From contig CANPUZ010000059.1 in assembly GCA_947579665.1 (NCBI GenBank), positions 124,001 to 188,000 on the forward strand: DNA of 64,000 nucleotides, given 5' to 3'. A program made the translations under genes and the position numbers. A model generated the notes under the pieces. That model searched no databases. It was not told where the DNA came from and was given only the letters and a program-made list of their open reading frames with translations. This stretch comes from Sympetrum striolatum (taxonomy: Eukaryota > Arthropoda > Insecta > Odonata > Libellulidae). Shown here piece by piece: positions 1 to 15,000 of the stretch. The stretch's first letter is position 1, and each line of letters opens with the position of its first letter.

Positions 1-2700
1 AAAACGGATATTTTAGCGAAATTTTTATTTTTTTCCTCAATTTACTCGTTTTTCTTCTTCATTTTATCACGAAATTACCGAAGACAGGGACGAAAACGGA
101 TAATTTTAGCGATATTTTTAATTTTTTCCTCTATTTACTCGATTTTTTTCTTCATTTTATGACGAAATTACCGAAAAAAGGGACGAAAACGGATGATTTT
201 ATCGAAATTACTATTTTTTTCCTCTATTTGCTCGTTTTTTTTCTTCATTTCATCACGAAATTACCGAAAAAAGGGACCAAAACGGATAATTTTAGCTAAA
301 TTTCTATTTTTACCTCTATTTACTCGTTTTTTTTCCTCATTTTATGTCGAAATTACCGAAAAAAGGGACGAAAACGGATAATTTTAGCGAAATTTGTATT
401 TTTTTCCTCTATTTACTCGTTTTTCTTCATCATTTTATCACGAAATTATCGAAAAAATAGACGAAAACGGTAAATTTTAGCGAAATTTTTAATTTTTTCC
501 TCTATTTACTCGATTATTTTCCTCATTTTATGACGTAATTACCAAAAAAATGATGAAAACAGATAATTTTAGCGAAATATCTATTTTTTCCTCTATTTAC
601 TCCATTTTTTCTCATTTTATGACGAAATTAAAAAAAGGGTCGATATCGGATAATTTTAGCGAAATTTCTATTTTTTCCTCTATTTACTCGTCCTTTTACC
701 ACATTTTATGACGAAATTACCGAAAAAATGGCTGAAAACGGATAATTTTCGCGAAATTTCTATTTTTGCCTCTAATTACTCGTTTTTTCCTCATTTTATG
801 ACGAAATTACCGAAAAAAGGGACGAAAACGGATAATTTTAGCGAAATTTCTATTTTTTCCTCAATTTGCTCGTTTTTTTTCCTCATTTTATGAAGAAATT
901 ACCGAAAAAAGGGACGAAAAAGGATAATTTTAGCGAAATTTTAATTTTTTTCTTCAATTTACTCGTTTTCTTCATCATTTTATCATGAAATTACCGAAAA
1001 AAGGGACGAAAACGGAAAATTTTAGCGAAATTTCTATTTTTTTCCTCAAATTTACTCGTTTTTTTCCTCATTTTATGACGGAATTACCGAAAAAAGGGAC
1101 GAAAACGGATAATTTTAGCGAAATTTCTATTTTTTCCACTATTTACTCGTTGTCTTTCCTCATTTTATATCGAAATTACCAAAAAAAGGGTCGAAAGCGG
1201 ATAATTTTATCGAAATTTGTATTTTTTTCCTCTATTTACTCGTTTTTTTCCTCATTTCATGACGAAATTACCGAAAAAAGGGTTGAAAATGGATAATTTT
1301 AGCGAAATTTCAATTTTTTTCCTCCATTTGCTCGTTTTTTTTCTTCAATTTATGACGAAATTACCGTAAAAAAGGACGAAAACAGAGAATTTTAACGAAA
1401 TTTTTATTTTTTTCCTCAATTTACTCGTTTTTCTTCATCATTTTATCACGAAATTACCGAAAAAAGGGACAAAAACGGATAATTTTAACGAAATTTCTAT
1501 GTTTTTCCTGTATTTACTCGATTTTTTCCACATTTTATGACGAAATTACCAAATAAAGGGACGAAAAAACGGATAATTTTTGCGAAATTTTTATATTTTA
1601 CCTCAATTTACTATTTTTTCTTCATCATTTTATCAGGAAATTACCGAAAAAAGGGACGATAACGGATACTTTTAGCGAAATTTCTATTTTTTCCTTAACT
1701 CGTTTTTTTTCCTCATTTAAGACGAAATTACCGAATAAAGGGACGAAAACGGATATTTTAGCGAAATTTTTATTTTTTTCCTCAATTTACTCGTTTTTCT
1801 TCTTCATTTTATCACGAAATTACCGAAGACAGGGACGAAAACGGATAATTTTAGCGATATTTTTAATTTTTTCCTCTATTTACTCGATTTTTTTCTTCAT
1901 TTTATGACGAAATTACCGAAAAAAGGGACGAAAACGGATGATTTTATCGAAATTACTATTTTTTTCCTCTATTTGCTCGTTTTTTTTTCTTCATTTCATC
2001 ACGAAATTACCGAAAAAAGGGACCAAAACGGATAATTTTAGCTAAATTTCTATTTTTACCTCTATTTACTCGTTTTTTTTCCTCATTTTATGTCGAAATT
2101 ACCGAAAAAAGGGACGAAAACGGATAATTTAAGCGAAATTTCTATTATTTTCCTCTATTTACTCGATTTTTTTCCACATTTTATGACGAAATTACCGAAA
2201 AAAGGAACGAAAACGGATAATTTTAGCGAAATTTCTATTTTTTCCTCTATTTACCCGTTTTTTTCCTCATTTTCTGACTAAATTACCGAAAAAAGGGCCG
2301 AAAACGGATAATTTTTGCGAAATTTCTATATTTTCCTTTATTTACTCCATTTTTTCTCATTTTATGACAAAATTACCGAAAAAAGGGTCGATATCGGATA
2401 ATTTTAGCGAAATTTCTATTTTTTCCTCTATTTACTCGTCCTTTTACCACATTTTATGACGAAATTACCGAAAAATAGGCTGAAAACGGATAATTTTCGC
2501 GAATTTTCTATTTTTTCCTCTAATTACTCGTTTTTTCCTCATTTTATGACGAAATTACCGAAAAAAGGGACGAAAACGGATAATTTTAGCGAAATTTCTA
2601 TTTTTTCCTCAATTTGCTCGTTTTTTTTCCTCATTTTATGAAGAAATTACCGAAAAAAGGGACGAAAAAGGATAATTTTAGCGAAATTTTAATTATTTTC
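1..2700 (+). repeat. Higher-order repeat, unit about 1.75 kb
   Basis: Sequence from base 1 to about 360 is repeated nearly base for base from 1746 to about 2105 (offset 1745). The block near 708-900 reappears near 2456-2641 (offset 1748). Between these, about 400-560 differs from its counterpart, so the duplication is imperfect or has been patched by later exchange. The first unit is cut by the window edge. Confidence 0.75.
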
Positions 2701-3198
2701 TTCAATTTACTCGTTGTCTTTCCTCATTTTATATCGAAATTACCGAAAAAAGGGTCGAAAGCGGATAATTTTATCGAAATTTGTATTTTTTTCCTCTATT
2801 TACTCGTTTTTTTCCTCATTTCATGACGAAATTACCGAAAAAAGGGTTGAAAATGGATAATTTTAGCGAAATTTCAATTTTTTTCCTCCATTTGCTCGTT
2901 TTTTTTCATTCAATTTATGACGAAATTACCGTAAAAAGGGACGAAAACAGAGAATTTTAACGAAATTTTTATTTTTTTCCTCAATTTACTCGTTTTTCTT
3001 CATCATTTTATCACGAAATTACCGAAAAAAGGGACGAAAACGGATAACTTTAACGAAATTTCTATTTTTTTCCTGTATTTACTCGATTTTTTCCACATTT
3101 TATGACGAAAATACCAAATAAAGGGACGAAAAAACGGATAATTTTTGCGAAATTTTTATATTTTTCCTCAATTTACTATTTTTTCTTCATCATTTTAT

Positions 3199-3285
3199 CA
3201 GGAAATTACCGAAAAAAGGGACAAAAACGGATAATTTTAACGAAATTTCTATTTTTTCCTCAACTCGTTTTTTTTCCTCATTTAA
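3199..3285 (+). repeat. Short (87-bp) monomer variant
   Basis: In this copy CTCAATTTACTCG is shortened to CTCAACTCG, and the end reads CATTTAAG rather than CATTTTATG. It begins CAGGAAATTACCG. The same short form recurs near 1680, 5780, 8180, 32970, 39900, 43730, 46030 and 47065, again at a fixed place within larger units. Confidence 0.8.
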
Positions 3286-6085
3286 GTCGAAATTACCGAA
3301 TAAAGGGACGAAAACGGATATTTTAGCGAAATTTTTATTTTTTTCCTCAATTTACTCGTTTTTCTTCTTCATTTTATCACGAAATTACCGAAGACAGGGA
3401 TGAAAACAGATAATTTTAGCGAAATTTTTATTTTTTTCCTCAATTTACTCGTTTATTTTCCTAATTTTATAACAAAATTTCCGAAAAAAGGGACGAAAAC
3501 GGATAATTTAAGCGAAATTTTTATTTTTCTCCTTCATTTGTTCTTTTTTTTTCATCATTTTATGACGAAATTACCGAAAAAAGGGACGAAAACGGATAAT
3601 TTTAGCGAAATTTCTATTTTTTTCCTCTATTTACTCGTTTTTTTTCCTCATTTTATGACGAAATTACCGAAAAAAGGGACGATAACGGATAATTTTAGCG
3701 AAATTTGTATTTTTGTCCTCTATTTACTCGATTTTTTTCCTCATTTTACGACGAAATAACCGAAAAAAGGGACGAAAATGGATAATTTGAGCGAAATTTT
3801 TATTTTTTCCTCAATTTACTCGTTTTTTTTCCTCATTTTATGACGAGATTACCGAAAAAAGGAACGAAAACGGATAATTTTAGCAAAATTTCTATTTTTT
3901 TCTCTATTTATTCGATTTTCCTCTATTTACTCGTTTTTTTTCCTCATTTTATGACGAAATTACAGATAAAATGGATGATAACGGATAATTTTAGCGAAAT
4001 TTTAATTTTTTTCCTCTATTGACTCGATATTTTTCCTCATTTTATGACGTAATTACCGAAAAAAGGGATGAAAACGGATAATTTTTGCGAAATTTCTATT
4101 TTTTTCTCTATTTACTCGTTTTTTTCCTACTTTTATGGCGAAATTACCGAAAAAAGGGACGAAAACGGATAATTATAGCGAAATTTTTATTTTATTCCTC
4201 AATTTACTCGCTTTTTTTTCCTCAATTTTTGACGAAATTACCGAAAAAAGGGACGAAAACGGATAATTGTAGCGAAACTTCTCTTTTTTACTCTATTTAC
4301 TCGTTTTTCTTCCTCATTTTATGACGAAATTACCGAATAAAGGGACGAAAACGGATATTTTAGCGAAATTTTTATTTTTTTCCTCAATTTACTATTTTTT
4401 CTTCATCATTTTATCAGGAAATTACCGAAAAAATGGACGAAAACGGTAAATTTTAGCGAAATTTTTAATTTTTTCCTCTATTTACTCGATTATTTTCCTC
4501 ATTTTATGACGTAATTACCAAAAAAAATGATGAAAACAGATAATTTTAGCGAAATATCTATTTTTTCCTCTATTTACTCTTTTTTTTCCTCATTTTATGA
4601 CGAAATTACCGAAAAAAGGAACGAAAACGGATAATTTTAGCGAAATTTCTATTTTTTCCTCTATTTACCCGTTTTTTTCCTCATTTTCTGACTAAATTAC
4701 CGAAAAAAGGGCCGAAAACGGATAATTTTTGCGAAATTTCTATATTTTCCTTTATTTACTCCATTTTTTCTCATTTTAGGACAAAATTACCGAAAAAAGG
4801 GTCGATATCGGATAATTTTAGCGAAATTTCTATTTTTTCCTCTATTTACTCGTCCTTTTACCACATTTTATGACGAAATTACCGAAAAATAGGTTGAAAA
4901 CGGATAATTTTCGCGAAATTTCTATTTTTTCCTCTAATTACTCGTTTTTTCCTCATTTTATGACGAAATTACCGAAAAAAGGGACGAAAACGGATAATTT
5001 TAGCGAAATTTCTATTTTTTCCTCAATTTGCTCGTTTTTTTTCCTCATTTTATGAAGAAATTACCGAAAAAAGGGACGAAAAAGGATAATTTTAGCGAAA
5101 TTTTAATCTTTTTCTTCAATTTACTCGTTGTCTTTCCTCATTATATATCGAAATTACCGAAAAAAGGGTCGAAAGCGGATAATTTTATCGAAATTTGTAT
5201 TTTTTTCCTCTATTTACTCGTTTTTTTCCTCATTTCATGACGAAATTACCAAAAAAGGGTTGAAAATGGATAATTTTAGCGAAATTTCAATTTTTTTCCT
5301 CCATTTGCTCGTTTTTTTTCTTCAATTTATGACGAAATTACCGTAAAAAGGGACGAAAACAGAGAATTTTAGCGAAATTTCTATTTTTTTCTCTATTTAT
5401 TCGATTTTCCTCTATTTACTCGTTTTTTTTCCTCATTTTATGACGAAATTACCGTAAAAAGGGACGAAAACAGAGAATTTTAACGAAATTTTTATTTTTT
5501 TCCTCAATTTACTCGTTTTTCTTCATCATTTTATCACGAAATTACCGAAAAAAGGGACGAAAACGGATAATTTTAACGAAATTTCTATTTTTTTCCTGTA
5601 TTTACTCGATTTTTTCCACATTTTATGACGAAAATACCAAATAAAGGGACGAAAAAACGGATAATTTTTGCGAAATTTTTATATTTTTCCTCAATTTACT
5701 CTTTTTTCTTCATCATTTTATCAGGAAATTACCGAAAAAAGGGACAAAAACGGATAATTTTAACGAAATTTCTATTTTTTCCTCAACTCGTTTTTTTTCC
5801 TCATTTAAGTCGAAATTACCGAATAAAGGGACGAAAACGGATATTTTAGCGAAATTTTTATTTTTTTCCTCAATTTACTCGTTTATTTTCCTAATTTTAT
5901 AACAAAATTTCCGAAAAAAGGGACGAAAACGGATAATTTAAGCGAAATTTTTATTTTTTCCTCAATTTACTCGTTTTTTTTCCTCATTTTATGACGAAAT
6001 TACCGAAAAAAGGGACGAAAACGGATAATTTTAGCGAAATTTCTATTTTTTTCCTCTATTTACTCGTTTTTTTTCCTCATTTTAT

Positions 6086-6178
6086 GACGAAATTACCGAA
6101 AAAAGGGACGATAACGGATAATTTTAGCGAAATTTGTATTTTTGTCCTGTATTTACTCGATTTTTTTCCTCATTTTAC
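6086..6178 (+). repeat. Representative 93-bp satellite monomer
   Basis: A 93-bp copy. Because 93 is a multiple of 3, runs of such copies keep one plus-strand frame open. This explains the strings of 60-160 codon open frames across the array. It carries the variant GGGACGATAACGG and the diagnostic TTTTTGTCCTC in its second half, which recur once per higher-order unit. Confidence 0.9.
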
Positions 6179-6270
6179 GACGAAATAACCGAAAAAAGGG
6201 ACGAAAATGGATAATTTGAGCGAAATTTTTATTTTTTCCTCAATTTACTCGTTTTTTTTCCTCATTTTAT

Positions 6271-6381
6271 GACGAGATTACCGAAAAAAGGAACGAAAAC
6301 GGATAATTTTAGCGAAATTTCTATTTTTTTCTCTATTTATTCGATTTTCCTCTATTTACTCGTTTTTTTTCCTCATTTTAT
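6271..6381 (+). repeat. 111-bp monomer variant with an internal 18-bp duplication
   Basis: This copy has CTCTATTTATTCGATTTTCC followed by TCTATTTACTCG, so the pyrimidine-rich block is partly doubled and the monomer is 18 bp longer than the 93-bp form. The same variant recurs at many sites (for example starting near 3842, 9232, 11210, 13460, 18366, 40483, 46615, 47743, 52666, 56293 and 62699). It is a useful marker of higher-order repeat phase. It usually begins GACGAGATTACCG, a second diagnostic change. Confidence 0.9.
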
Positions 6382-8639
6382 GACGAAATTACCGAAAAAA
6401 GGGACGAAAACGGATAATTTTTGCGAAATTTCTATATTTTCCTCAATTTGCTCGTTTTTTTTCCTCATTTTATGACGAAATTACCGATAAAATGGATGAA
6501 AACGGATAATTTTAGCGAAATTTTAATTTTTTTCCTCTATTGACTCGATATTTTTCCTCATTTTATGACGTAATTACCGAAAAAAGGGATGAAAACGGAT
6601 AATTTTTGCGAAATTTCTATTTTTTCCTCTATTTACCCGTATTTTTCCACATTTTATGGCGAAATTACCGAAAAAAGGGACGATAATGGATATTTTAGCG
6701 AAATTTTTATTTTTTCCTCAATTTACTCGTTTTTTTTCCTCATTTTATGACGAAATTACCAAAAAAAGGAACTAAAACGGATAATTTTAGCGAAATTTCT
6801 CTTTTTTACTCTATTTACTCGTTTTTCTTCCTCATTTTATGACGAAATTACCGAATAAAGGGACGAAAACGGATATTTTAGCGAAATTTTTATTTTTTTC
6901 CTCAATTTACTATTTTTTCTTCATCATTTTATCAGGAAATTACCGAAAAAATGGACGAAAACGGTAAATTTTAGCGAAATTTTTAATTTTTTCCTCTATT
7001 TACTCGATTATTTTCCTCATTTTATGACGTAATTACCAAAGAAAATGATGAAAACAGATAGTTTTAGCGAAATATCTATTTTTTCCACTATTTACTCTTT
7101 TTTTTCCTCATTTTATGACGAAATTACCGAAAAAAGGAACGAAAACGGATAATTTTAGCGAAATTTCTATTTTTTCCTCTATTTACCCGTTTTTTTCCTC
7201 ATTTTCTGACTAAATTACCGAAAAAAGGGCCGAAAACGGATAATTTTTGCGAAATTTCTATATTTTCCTTTATTTACTCCATTTTTTCTCATTTTATGAC
7301 AAAATTACCGAAAAAAGGGTCGATATCGGATAATTTTAGCGAAATTTCTATTTTTTCCTCTATTTACTCGTCCTTTTACCACATTTTATGACGAAATTAC
7401 CGAAAAATAGGCTGAAAACGGATAATTTTCGCGAAATTTCTATTTTTTCCTCTAATTACTCGTTTTTTCCTCATTTTATGACGAAATTACCGAAAAAAGG
7501 GACGAAAACGGATAATTTTAGCGAAATTTCTATTTTTTCCTCAATTTGCTCGTTTTTTTTCCTCATTTTATGAAGAAATTACCGAAAAAAGGGACGAAAA
7601 AGGATAATTTTAGCGAAATTTTAATTTTTTTCTTCAATTTACTCGTTGTCTTTCCTCATTTTATATCGAAATTACCGAAAAAAGGGTCGAAAGCGGATAA
7701 TTTTATCGAAATTTGTATTTTTTTCCTCTATTTACTCGTTTTTTTCCTCATTTCATGACGAAATTACCGAGTAAAGGGTTGAAAATGGATAATTTTAGCA
7801 AAATTTCAATTTTTTTACTCCATTTGCTCGTTTTTTTTCTTCAATTTATGACGAAATTACCGTATAAAGGGACGAAAACAGAGAATTTTAACGAAATTTT
7901 TATTTTTTTCCTCAATTTACTCGTTTTTCTTCATCATTTTATCACGAAATTACCGAAAAAAGGGACGAAAACGGATAATTTTAACGAAATTTCTATTTTT
8001 TTCCTGTATTTACTCGAATTTTTCCACATTTTATGACGAAAATACCAAATAAAGGGACGAAAAAACGGATAATTTTTGCGAAATTTTTATATTTTTCCTC
8101 AATTTACTATTTTTTCTTCATCATTTTATCAGGAAATTACCGAAAAAAGGGACGATAACGGATACTTTTAGCGAAATTTCTATTTTTTCCTCAACTCGTT
8201 TTTTTTCCTCATTTAAGACGAAATTACCGAATAAAGGGACGAAAACGGATATTTTAGCGAAATTTTTATTTTTTTCCTCAATTTACTCGTTTTTCTTCTT
8301 CATTTTATCACGAAATTACCGAAGACAGGGACGAAAACGGATAATTTTAGCGATATTTTTAATTTTTTTTCTCTATTTACTCGATTTTTTTCTTCATTTT
8401 ATGACGAAATTACCGAAAAAAGGGACGAAAACGGATAATTTTATCGAAATTACTATTTTTTTCCTCTATTTGCTCGTTTTTTTTCTTCATTTCATCACGA
8501 AATTACCGAAAAAAGGGACCAAAACGGATAATTTTAGCTAAATTTTTATTTTTTTCCTCAATTTACTCGTTTTTCTTCATCATTTTATCACGAAATTACC
8601 GAAAAAAGGGACGATAACCGATAATTTTAGCGAAATTTC

Positions 8640-11600
8640 TATTTTTTCCTCAACTCGTTTTTTTTCCTCATTTAAGTCGAAATTACCGAATAAAGGGACG
8701 AAAACGGATATTTTAGCGAAATTTTTATTTTTTTCCTCAATTTACTCGTTTTTCTTCTTCATTTTATCACGAAATTACCGAAGACAGGGATGAAAACGGA
8801 TAATTTTAGCGAAATTTTTATTTTTTTCCTCAATTTACTCGTTTATTTTCCTCATTTTATAACAAAATTTCCGAAAAAAGGGACGAAAACGGATAATTTA
8901 AGCGAAATTTTTATTTTTCTCCTTCATTTGTTCTTTTTTTTTCATCATTTTATGACGAAATTACCCAAAAAAGGGACGAAAACGGATAATTTTAGCGAAA
9001 TTTCTATTTTTTTCCTCTATTTACTCGTTTTTTTTCCTCATTTTATGACGAAATTACCGAAAAAAGGGACGATAACGGATAATTTTAGCGAAATTTGTAT
9101 TTTTGTCCTCTATTTACTCGATTTTTATCCTCATTTTACGACGAAATAACCGAAAAAAGGGACGAAAATGGATAATTTGAGCGAAATTTTTATTTTTTCC
9201 TCAATTTACTCGTTTTTTTTCCTCATTTTATGACGAGATTACCGAAAAAAGGAACGAAAACGGATAATTTTAGCGAAATTTCTATTTTTTTCTCTATTTA
9301 TTCGATTTTCCTCTATTTACTCGTTTTTTTTCCTCATTTTATGACGAAATTACCGAAAAAAGGGACGAAAACGGATAATTTTTGCGAAATTTCTATATTT
9401 TCCTCAATTTGCTCGTTTTTTTTCCTCATTTTATGACGAAATTACCGATAAAATGGATGAAAACGGATAATTTTAGCGAAATTTTAATTTTTTTCATCTA
9501 TTTACTCGATATTTTTCCTCATTTTATGACGTAATTACCGAAAAAAGGGATGAAAACGGATAATTTTTGCGAAATTTCTATTTTTTCCTCTATTTACCCG
9601 TTTTTTTCCACATTTTATGGCGAAATTACCGAAAAAAGGGACGAAAATGGATAATTTTAGCGAAATTTTTATTTTTTCCTCAATTTACTCGTTTTTTTTC
9701 CTCATTTTATGACGAAATTACCAAAAAAAGGAACGAAAACGGATAATTTTAGAGAAATTTCTATTTTTTTCTCTATTTATTCGATTTTCCTCTATTTACT
9801 CGTTTTTTTTCCTCATTTTATGACGAAATTACAGATAAAATGGACGAAAAGGGATAATTTTAGCGAAATTTTTATTTTTTTCCTCAATTTACTCGTTTTT
9901 CTTCATCATTTTATCACGAAATTACCAAAAAAAGGGACGACAACGGATAATTTTAACGAAATTTCTATTTTTTTCCTTTATTTACTCGATTTGTTTTCCT
10001 CATTTTATGTCGAAATTACCGAATAAAGGGACGAAAACGGATAATTATAGCGAAATTTTTATTTTATTCCTCAATTTACTCGCTTTTTTTTCCTCAATTT
10101 TTGACGAAATTACCGAAAAAAGGGACGAAAACGGATAATTTTAGCGAAATTTTTATTTTTTTCCTCAATTTACTCGTTTTTCTTCTTCATTTTATCACGA
10201 AATTACCGAAGACAGGGACGAAAACGGATAATTTAAGCGATATTTTTAATTTTTTTTCTCTATTTACTCGATTTTTTTCTTAATTTTATGACGAAATTAC
10301 CGAAAAAAGGGACGAAAACGGATAATTTTATCGAAATTACTATTTTTTTCCTCTATTTGCTCGTTTTTTTTCTTCATTTCATCACGAAATTACCGAAAAA
10401 AGGGACCAAAACGGATAATTTTAGCTAAATTTCTATTTTTACCTCTATTTACTCGTTTTTTTTCCTCATTTTATGTCGAAATAACCGAAAAAAGGGACGA
10501 AAACGGATAATTTTAGCGAAATATTTATTTTTTTCCTCAATTTACTCGTTTTTCCTCATCATTTTCTCACGAAATTACCGAAAAAAGGGACGATAACGGA
10601 TAATTTAGCGAAATTTCTATTTTTTCCTCAACTCGTTTTTTTTCCTCATTTAAGTCGAAATTACCGAATAAAGGGACGAAAACGGATATTTTAGCGAAAT
10701 TTTTATTTTTTTCCTCAATTTCCTCGTTTTTCTTCTTCATTTTATCACGAAATTACCGAAGACAGGGATGAAAACGGATAATTTTAGCGAAATTTTTATT
10801 TTTTTCCTCAATTTACTCGTTTATTTTCCTCATTTTATAAGAAAATTTCCGAAAAAAGGGACGAAAACGGATAATTTAAGCGAAATTTTTATTATTCTCT
10901 TTCATTTGTTCTTTTTTTTTCATCATTTTATGACGAAATTACCGAAAAAAGGGACGAAAACGGATAATTTTAGCGAAATTTCTATTTTTTACCTCTATTT
11001 ACTCGTTTTTTTTCCTCATTTTATGACGAAATTACCGAAAAAAGGGACGATAACGGATAATTTTAGCGAAATTTGTATTTTTGTCCTCTATTTACTCGAT
11101 TTTTTTCCTCATTTTACGACGAAATAACCGAAAAAAGGGACGAAAATGGATAATTTGAGCGAAAATTTTATTTTTTCCTCAATTTACTCGTTTTTTTTCC
11201 TCATTTTATGACGAGATTACCGAAAAAAGGAACGAAAACGGATAATTTTAGCGAAATTTCTATTTTTTTCTCTATTTATTCGATTTTCCTCTATTTACTC
11301 GTTTTTTTTCCTCATTTTATGACGAAATTACCGAAAAAAGGGACGAAAACGGATAATTTTAGCGAAATTTCTATATTTTCCTCAATTTGCTCGTTTTTTT
11401 TCCTCATTTTATGACGAAATTACCGATAAAATGGATGAAAACGGATAATTTTAGCGAAATTTTAATTTTTTTCCTCTATTTACTCGATATTTTTCCTCAT
11501 TTTATGACGTAATTACCGAAAAAAGGGATGAAAACGGATAATTTTTGCGAAATTTCTATTTTTTCCTCTATTTACCCGTTTTTTTCCACATTTTATGGCG

Positions 11601-12005
11601 AAATTACCGAAAAAAGGGACGAAAATGGATAATTTTAGCGAAATTTTTATTTTTTCCTCAATTTACTCGTTTTTTTTCCTCATTTTATGACGAAATTACC
11701 AAAAAAAGGAACGAAAACGGATAATTTTAGCGATATTTCTATTTTTTTCTCTATTTATTCGATTTTCCTCTATTTACTCGTTTTTTTTTCCTCATTTTAT
11801 GACGAAATTACAGATAAAATGGACGAAAAGGGATAATTTTAGCGAAATCTTTATTTTTTTCCTCAATTTACTCGTTTTTCTTCATCATTTTATCACGAAA
11901 TTACCAAAAAAAGGGACGACAGCGGATAATTTTAACGAAATTTCTATTTTTTTCCTTTATTTACTCGATTTTTTTTCCACATTTTATGTCGAAATTACCG
12001 AATAA
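8640..12005 (+). repeat. Higher-order repeat, unit about 1.98 kb, two copies
   Basis: Markers at 8790, 9230 and 9820 recur at 10768, 11208 and 11799 (offsets 1978-1979), with only scattered substitutions and small indels between the copies. Part of the first unit (about 8790-10280) also matches 13020-14510 with offset about 4229, so this block overlaps the next family of units. Confidence 0.75.
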
Positions 12006-15000
12006 AGGGACAAAAACGGATAATTTTAGCGAAATTTTAATTTTTTTCCTCTATTTACTCGATATTTTTCCTCATTTTATGAAGTAATTACCGAAAAAAG
12101 GGATGAAAACGGATAATTTTAGTGAAATTTCCATTTTTTTCTCTATTTACTCGTTTTTATCCTACTTTTATGGCGAAATTACCGAAAAAAGGGACGAAAA
12201 CGGATAATTATAGCGAAACTTCTCTTTTTTACTCTGTTTACTCGTTTTTCTTCCTCATTTTATGACGAAATTACCGAAAAAAGGGACGAAAACGGATAAT
12301 TTTAGCGAAATTTCTATTATTTCCTCAATTTACTCGTTTTCTTCATCATTTTATCACGAAATTACCGAAAAAAGGGACGAAAACGGATAATTTTAGCGAT
12401 ATTTTTAATTTTTTCCACTATTTACTCGATTTTTTTCTTCATTTTATGACGAAATTACCGAAAAAAGGGACGAAAACGGATAATTTTAGCGAAACTTCTC
12501 TTTTTTACTCTATTTACTCGTTTTTCTTCCTCATTTTATCACGAAATTACCGAAAAAAGGGACGAAAACGGATAATTTTATCGAAATTACTATTTTTTTC
12601 CTCTATTTGCTCGTTTTTTTTCTTCATTTTATCACGAAATTACCGAAAAAAGGGACGAAATCGGATAATTTTAGCGAAATTTCTATTTTTTCCTCTATTT
12701 ACCCGTTTTTTCCTCATTTTATGACTAAATTACCGAAAAAAGGGACGAAAACGGATAATTTTAGCGAAATTTCTATATTTTCCTTTATTTACTCCATTTT
12801 TTCTCATTTTATGACGAAATTACCGAAAAAAGGGTCGATATCGGATAATTTTAGCGAAATTTCTATTTTTTCCTCTATTTACTCGTCCTTTTTCCTCATT
12901 TTATGACGAAATAACCGAAAAAATGGCCGAAAACGGATAATTTTCAAGAAATTTCTATTGTTCCTCTATTAACTCGTTTTTTTTCCTCATTATATGACGA
13001 AATTACAGAAAAAAGGGCCGAAAACGGATAATTTTAGCGAAATTTTTATTTTTTTCCTCAATTTACTCGTTTATTTTCCTCATTTTATAACAAAATTTCC
13101 GAAAAAAGGGACGAAAACGGATAATTTAAGCGAAATTTTTATTTTTCTCCTTCATTTGTTCTTTTTTTTTCATCATTTTATGACGAAATTACCCAAAAAA
13201 GGGACGAAAACGGATAATTTTAGCGAAATTTCTATTTTTTTCCTCTATTTACTCGTTTTTTTTCCTCATTTTATGACGAAATTACCAAAAAAAGGGACGA
13301 TAACGGATAATTTTAGCGAAATTTGTATTTTTGTCCTCTATTTACTCGATTTTTTTCCTCATTTTACGACGAAATAACCGAAAAAAGGGACGAAAATGGA
13401 TAATTTGAGCGAAATTTTTATTTTTTCCTCAATTTACTCGTTTTTTTTCCTCATTTTATGACGAGATTACCGAAAAAAGGAACGAAAACGGATAATTTTA
13501 GCGAAATTTCTATTTTTTTCTCTATTTATTCGATTTTCCTCTATTTACTCGTTTTTTTTCCTCATTTTATGACGAAATTACCGAAAAAAGGGACGAAAAC
13601 GGAGAATTTTAGCGAAATTTTTATTTTTTTCCTCAATTTACTAATTTTTCTTCATCATTTTATCACGAAATTACCGATAAAATGGATGAAAACGGATAAT
13701 TTTAGCGAAATTTTAATTTTTTTCATCTATTTACTCGATATTTTTCCTCATTTTATGACGTAATTACCGAAAAAAGGGATGAAAACGGATAATTTTTGCG
13801 AAATTTCTATTTTTTCCTCTATTTACCCGTTTTTTTCCACATTTTATGGCGAAATTACCGAAAAAAGGGACGAAAATGGATAATTTTAGCGAAATTTTTA
13901 TTTTTTCCTCAATTTACTCGTTTTTTTTCCTCATTTTATGACGAAATTACCAAAAAAAGGAACGAAAACGGATAATTTTAGAGAAATTTCTATTTTTTTC
14001 TCTATTTATTCGATTTTCCTCTATTTACTCGTTTTTTTTCCTCATTTTATGACGAAATTACAGATAAAATGGACGAAAAGGGATAATTTTAGCGAAATTT
14101 TTATTTTTTTCCTCAATTTACTCGTTTTTCTTCATCATTTTATCACGAAATTACCAAAAAAAGGGACGACAACGGATAATTTTAACGAAATTTCTATTTT
14201 TTTCCTTTATTTACTCGATTTGTTTTCCTCATTTTATGTCGAAATTACCGAATAAAGGGACGAAAACGGATAATTATAGAGAAATTTTTATTTTATTCCT
14301 CAATTTACTCGCTTTTTTTTCCTCAATTTTTGACGAAATTACCGAAAAAAGGGACGAAAACGGATAATTTTAGCGAAATTTTTATTTTTTTCCTCAATTT
14401 ACACGTTTTTCTTCTTCATTTTATCACGAAATTACCGAAGACAGGGACGAAAACGGATAATTTAAGCGATATTTTTAATTTTTTTTCTCTATTTACTCGA
14501 TTTTTTTCTTAATTTTATGACGAAATTACCGAAAAAAGGGACGAAAACGGATAATTTTAGCTAAATTTCTATTTTTACCTCTATTTACTCGTTTTTTTTT
14601 CCTCATTTTATGTCGAAATAACCGAAAAAAAGGAACGAAAACGGATAATTTTAGCGAAATATTTATTTTTTTCCTCAATTTACTCGTTTTTCTTCATCAT
14701 TTTCTCACGAAATTACCAAAAAAAGGGACGACAGCGGATAATTTTAACGAAATTTCTATTTTTTTCTCTATTTATTCGATTTTCCTCAATTTACTCGTTT
14801 TTTTTTCCTCATTTTATGACGAAATTACAGATAAAATGGACGAAAAGGGATAATTTTAGCGAAATCTTTATTTTTTTCCTCAATTTACTCGTTTTTCTTC
14901 ATCATTTTATCACGAAATTACCAAAAAAAGGGACGACAGCGGATAATTTTAACGAAATTTCTATTTTTTTCCTTTATTTACTCGATTTTTTTTCCACATT

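Larger units (their letters stand above)
2180..9440 (+). repeat. Higher-order repeat, unit about 2.41-2.52 kb, about three copies
   Basis: The monomer string near 2456-2826 recurs at 4870-5240 (offset 2414) and 7388-7758 (offset 2518). The second unit contains one extra 111-bp monomer: the marker CCGTAAAAAGGGAC occurs once near 2929 but twice, at 5341 and 5452, exactly 111 bp apart. Further on the second unit lacks a monomer of about 94 bp, because the offset falls from 2523 (3102 to 5625) to 2429 (3840 to 6269). The stretch 8790-9436 corresponds to 3400-4046 with offset 5390. Confidence 0.75.
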
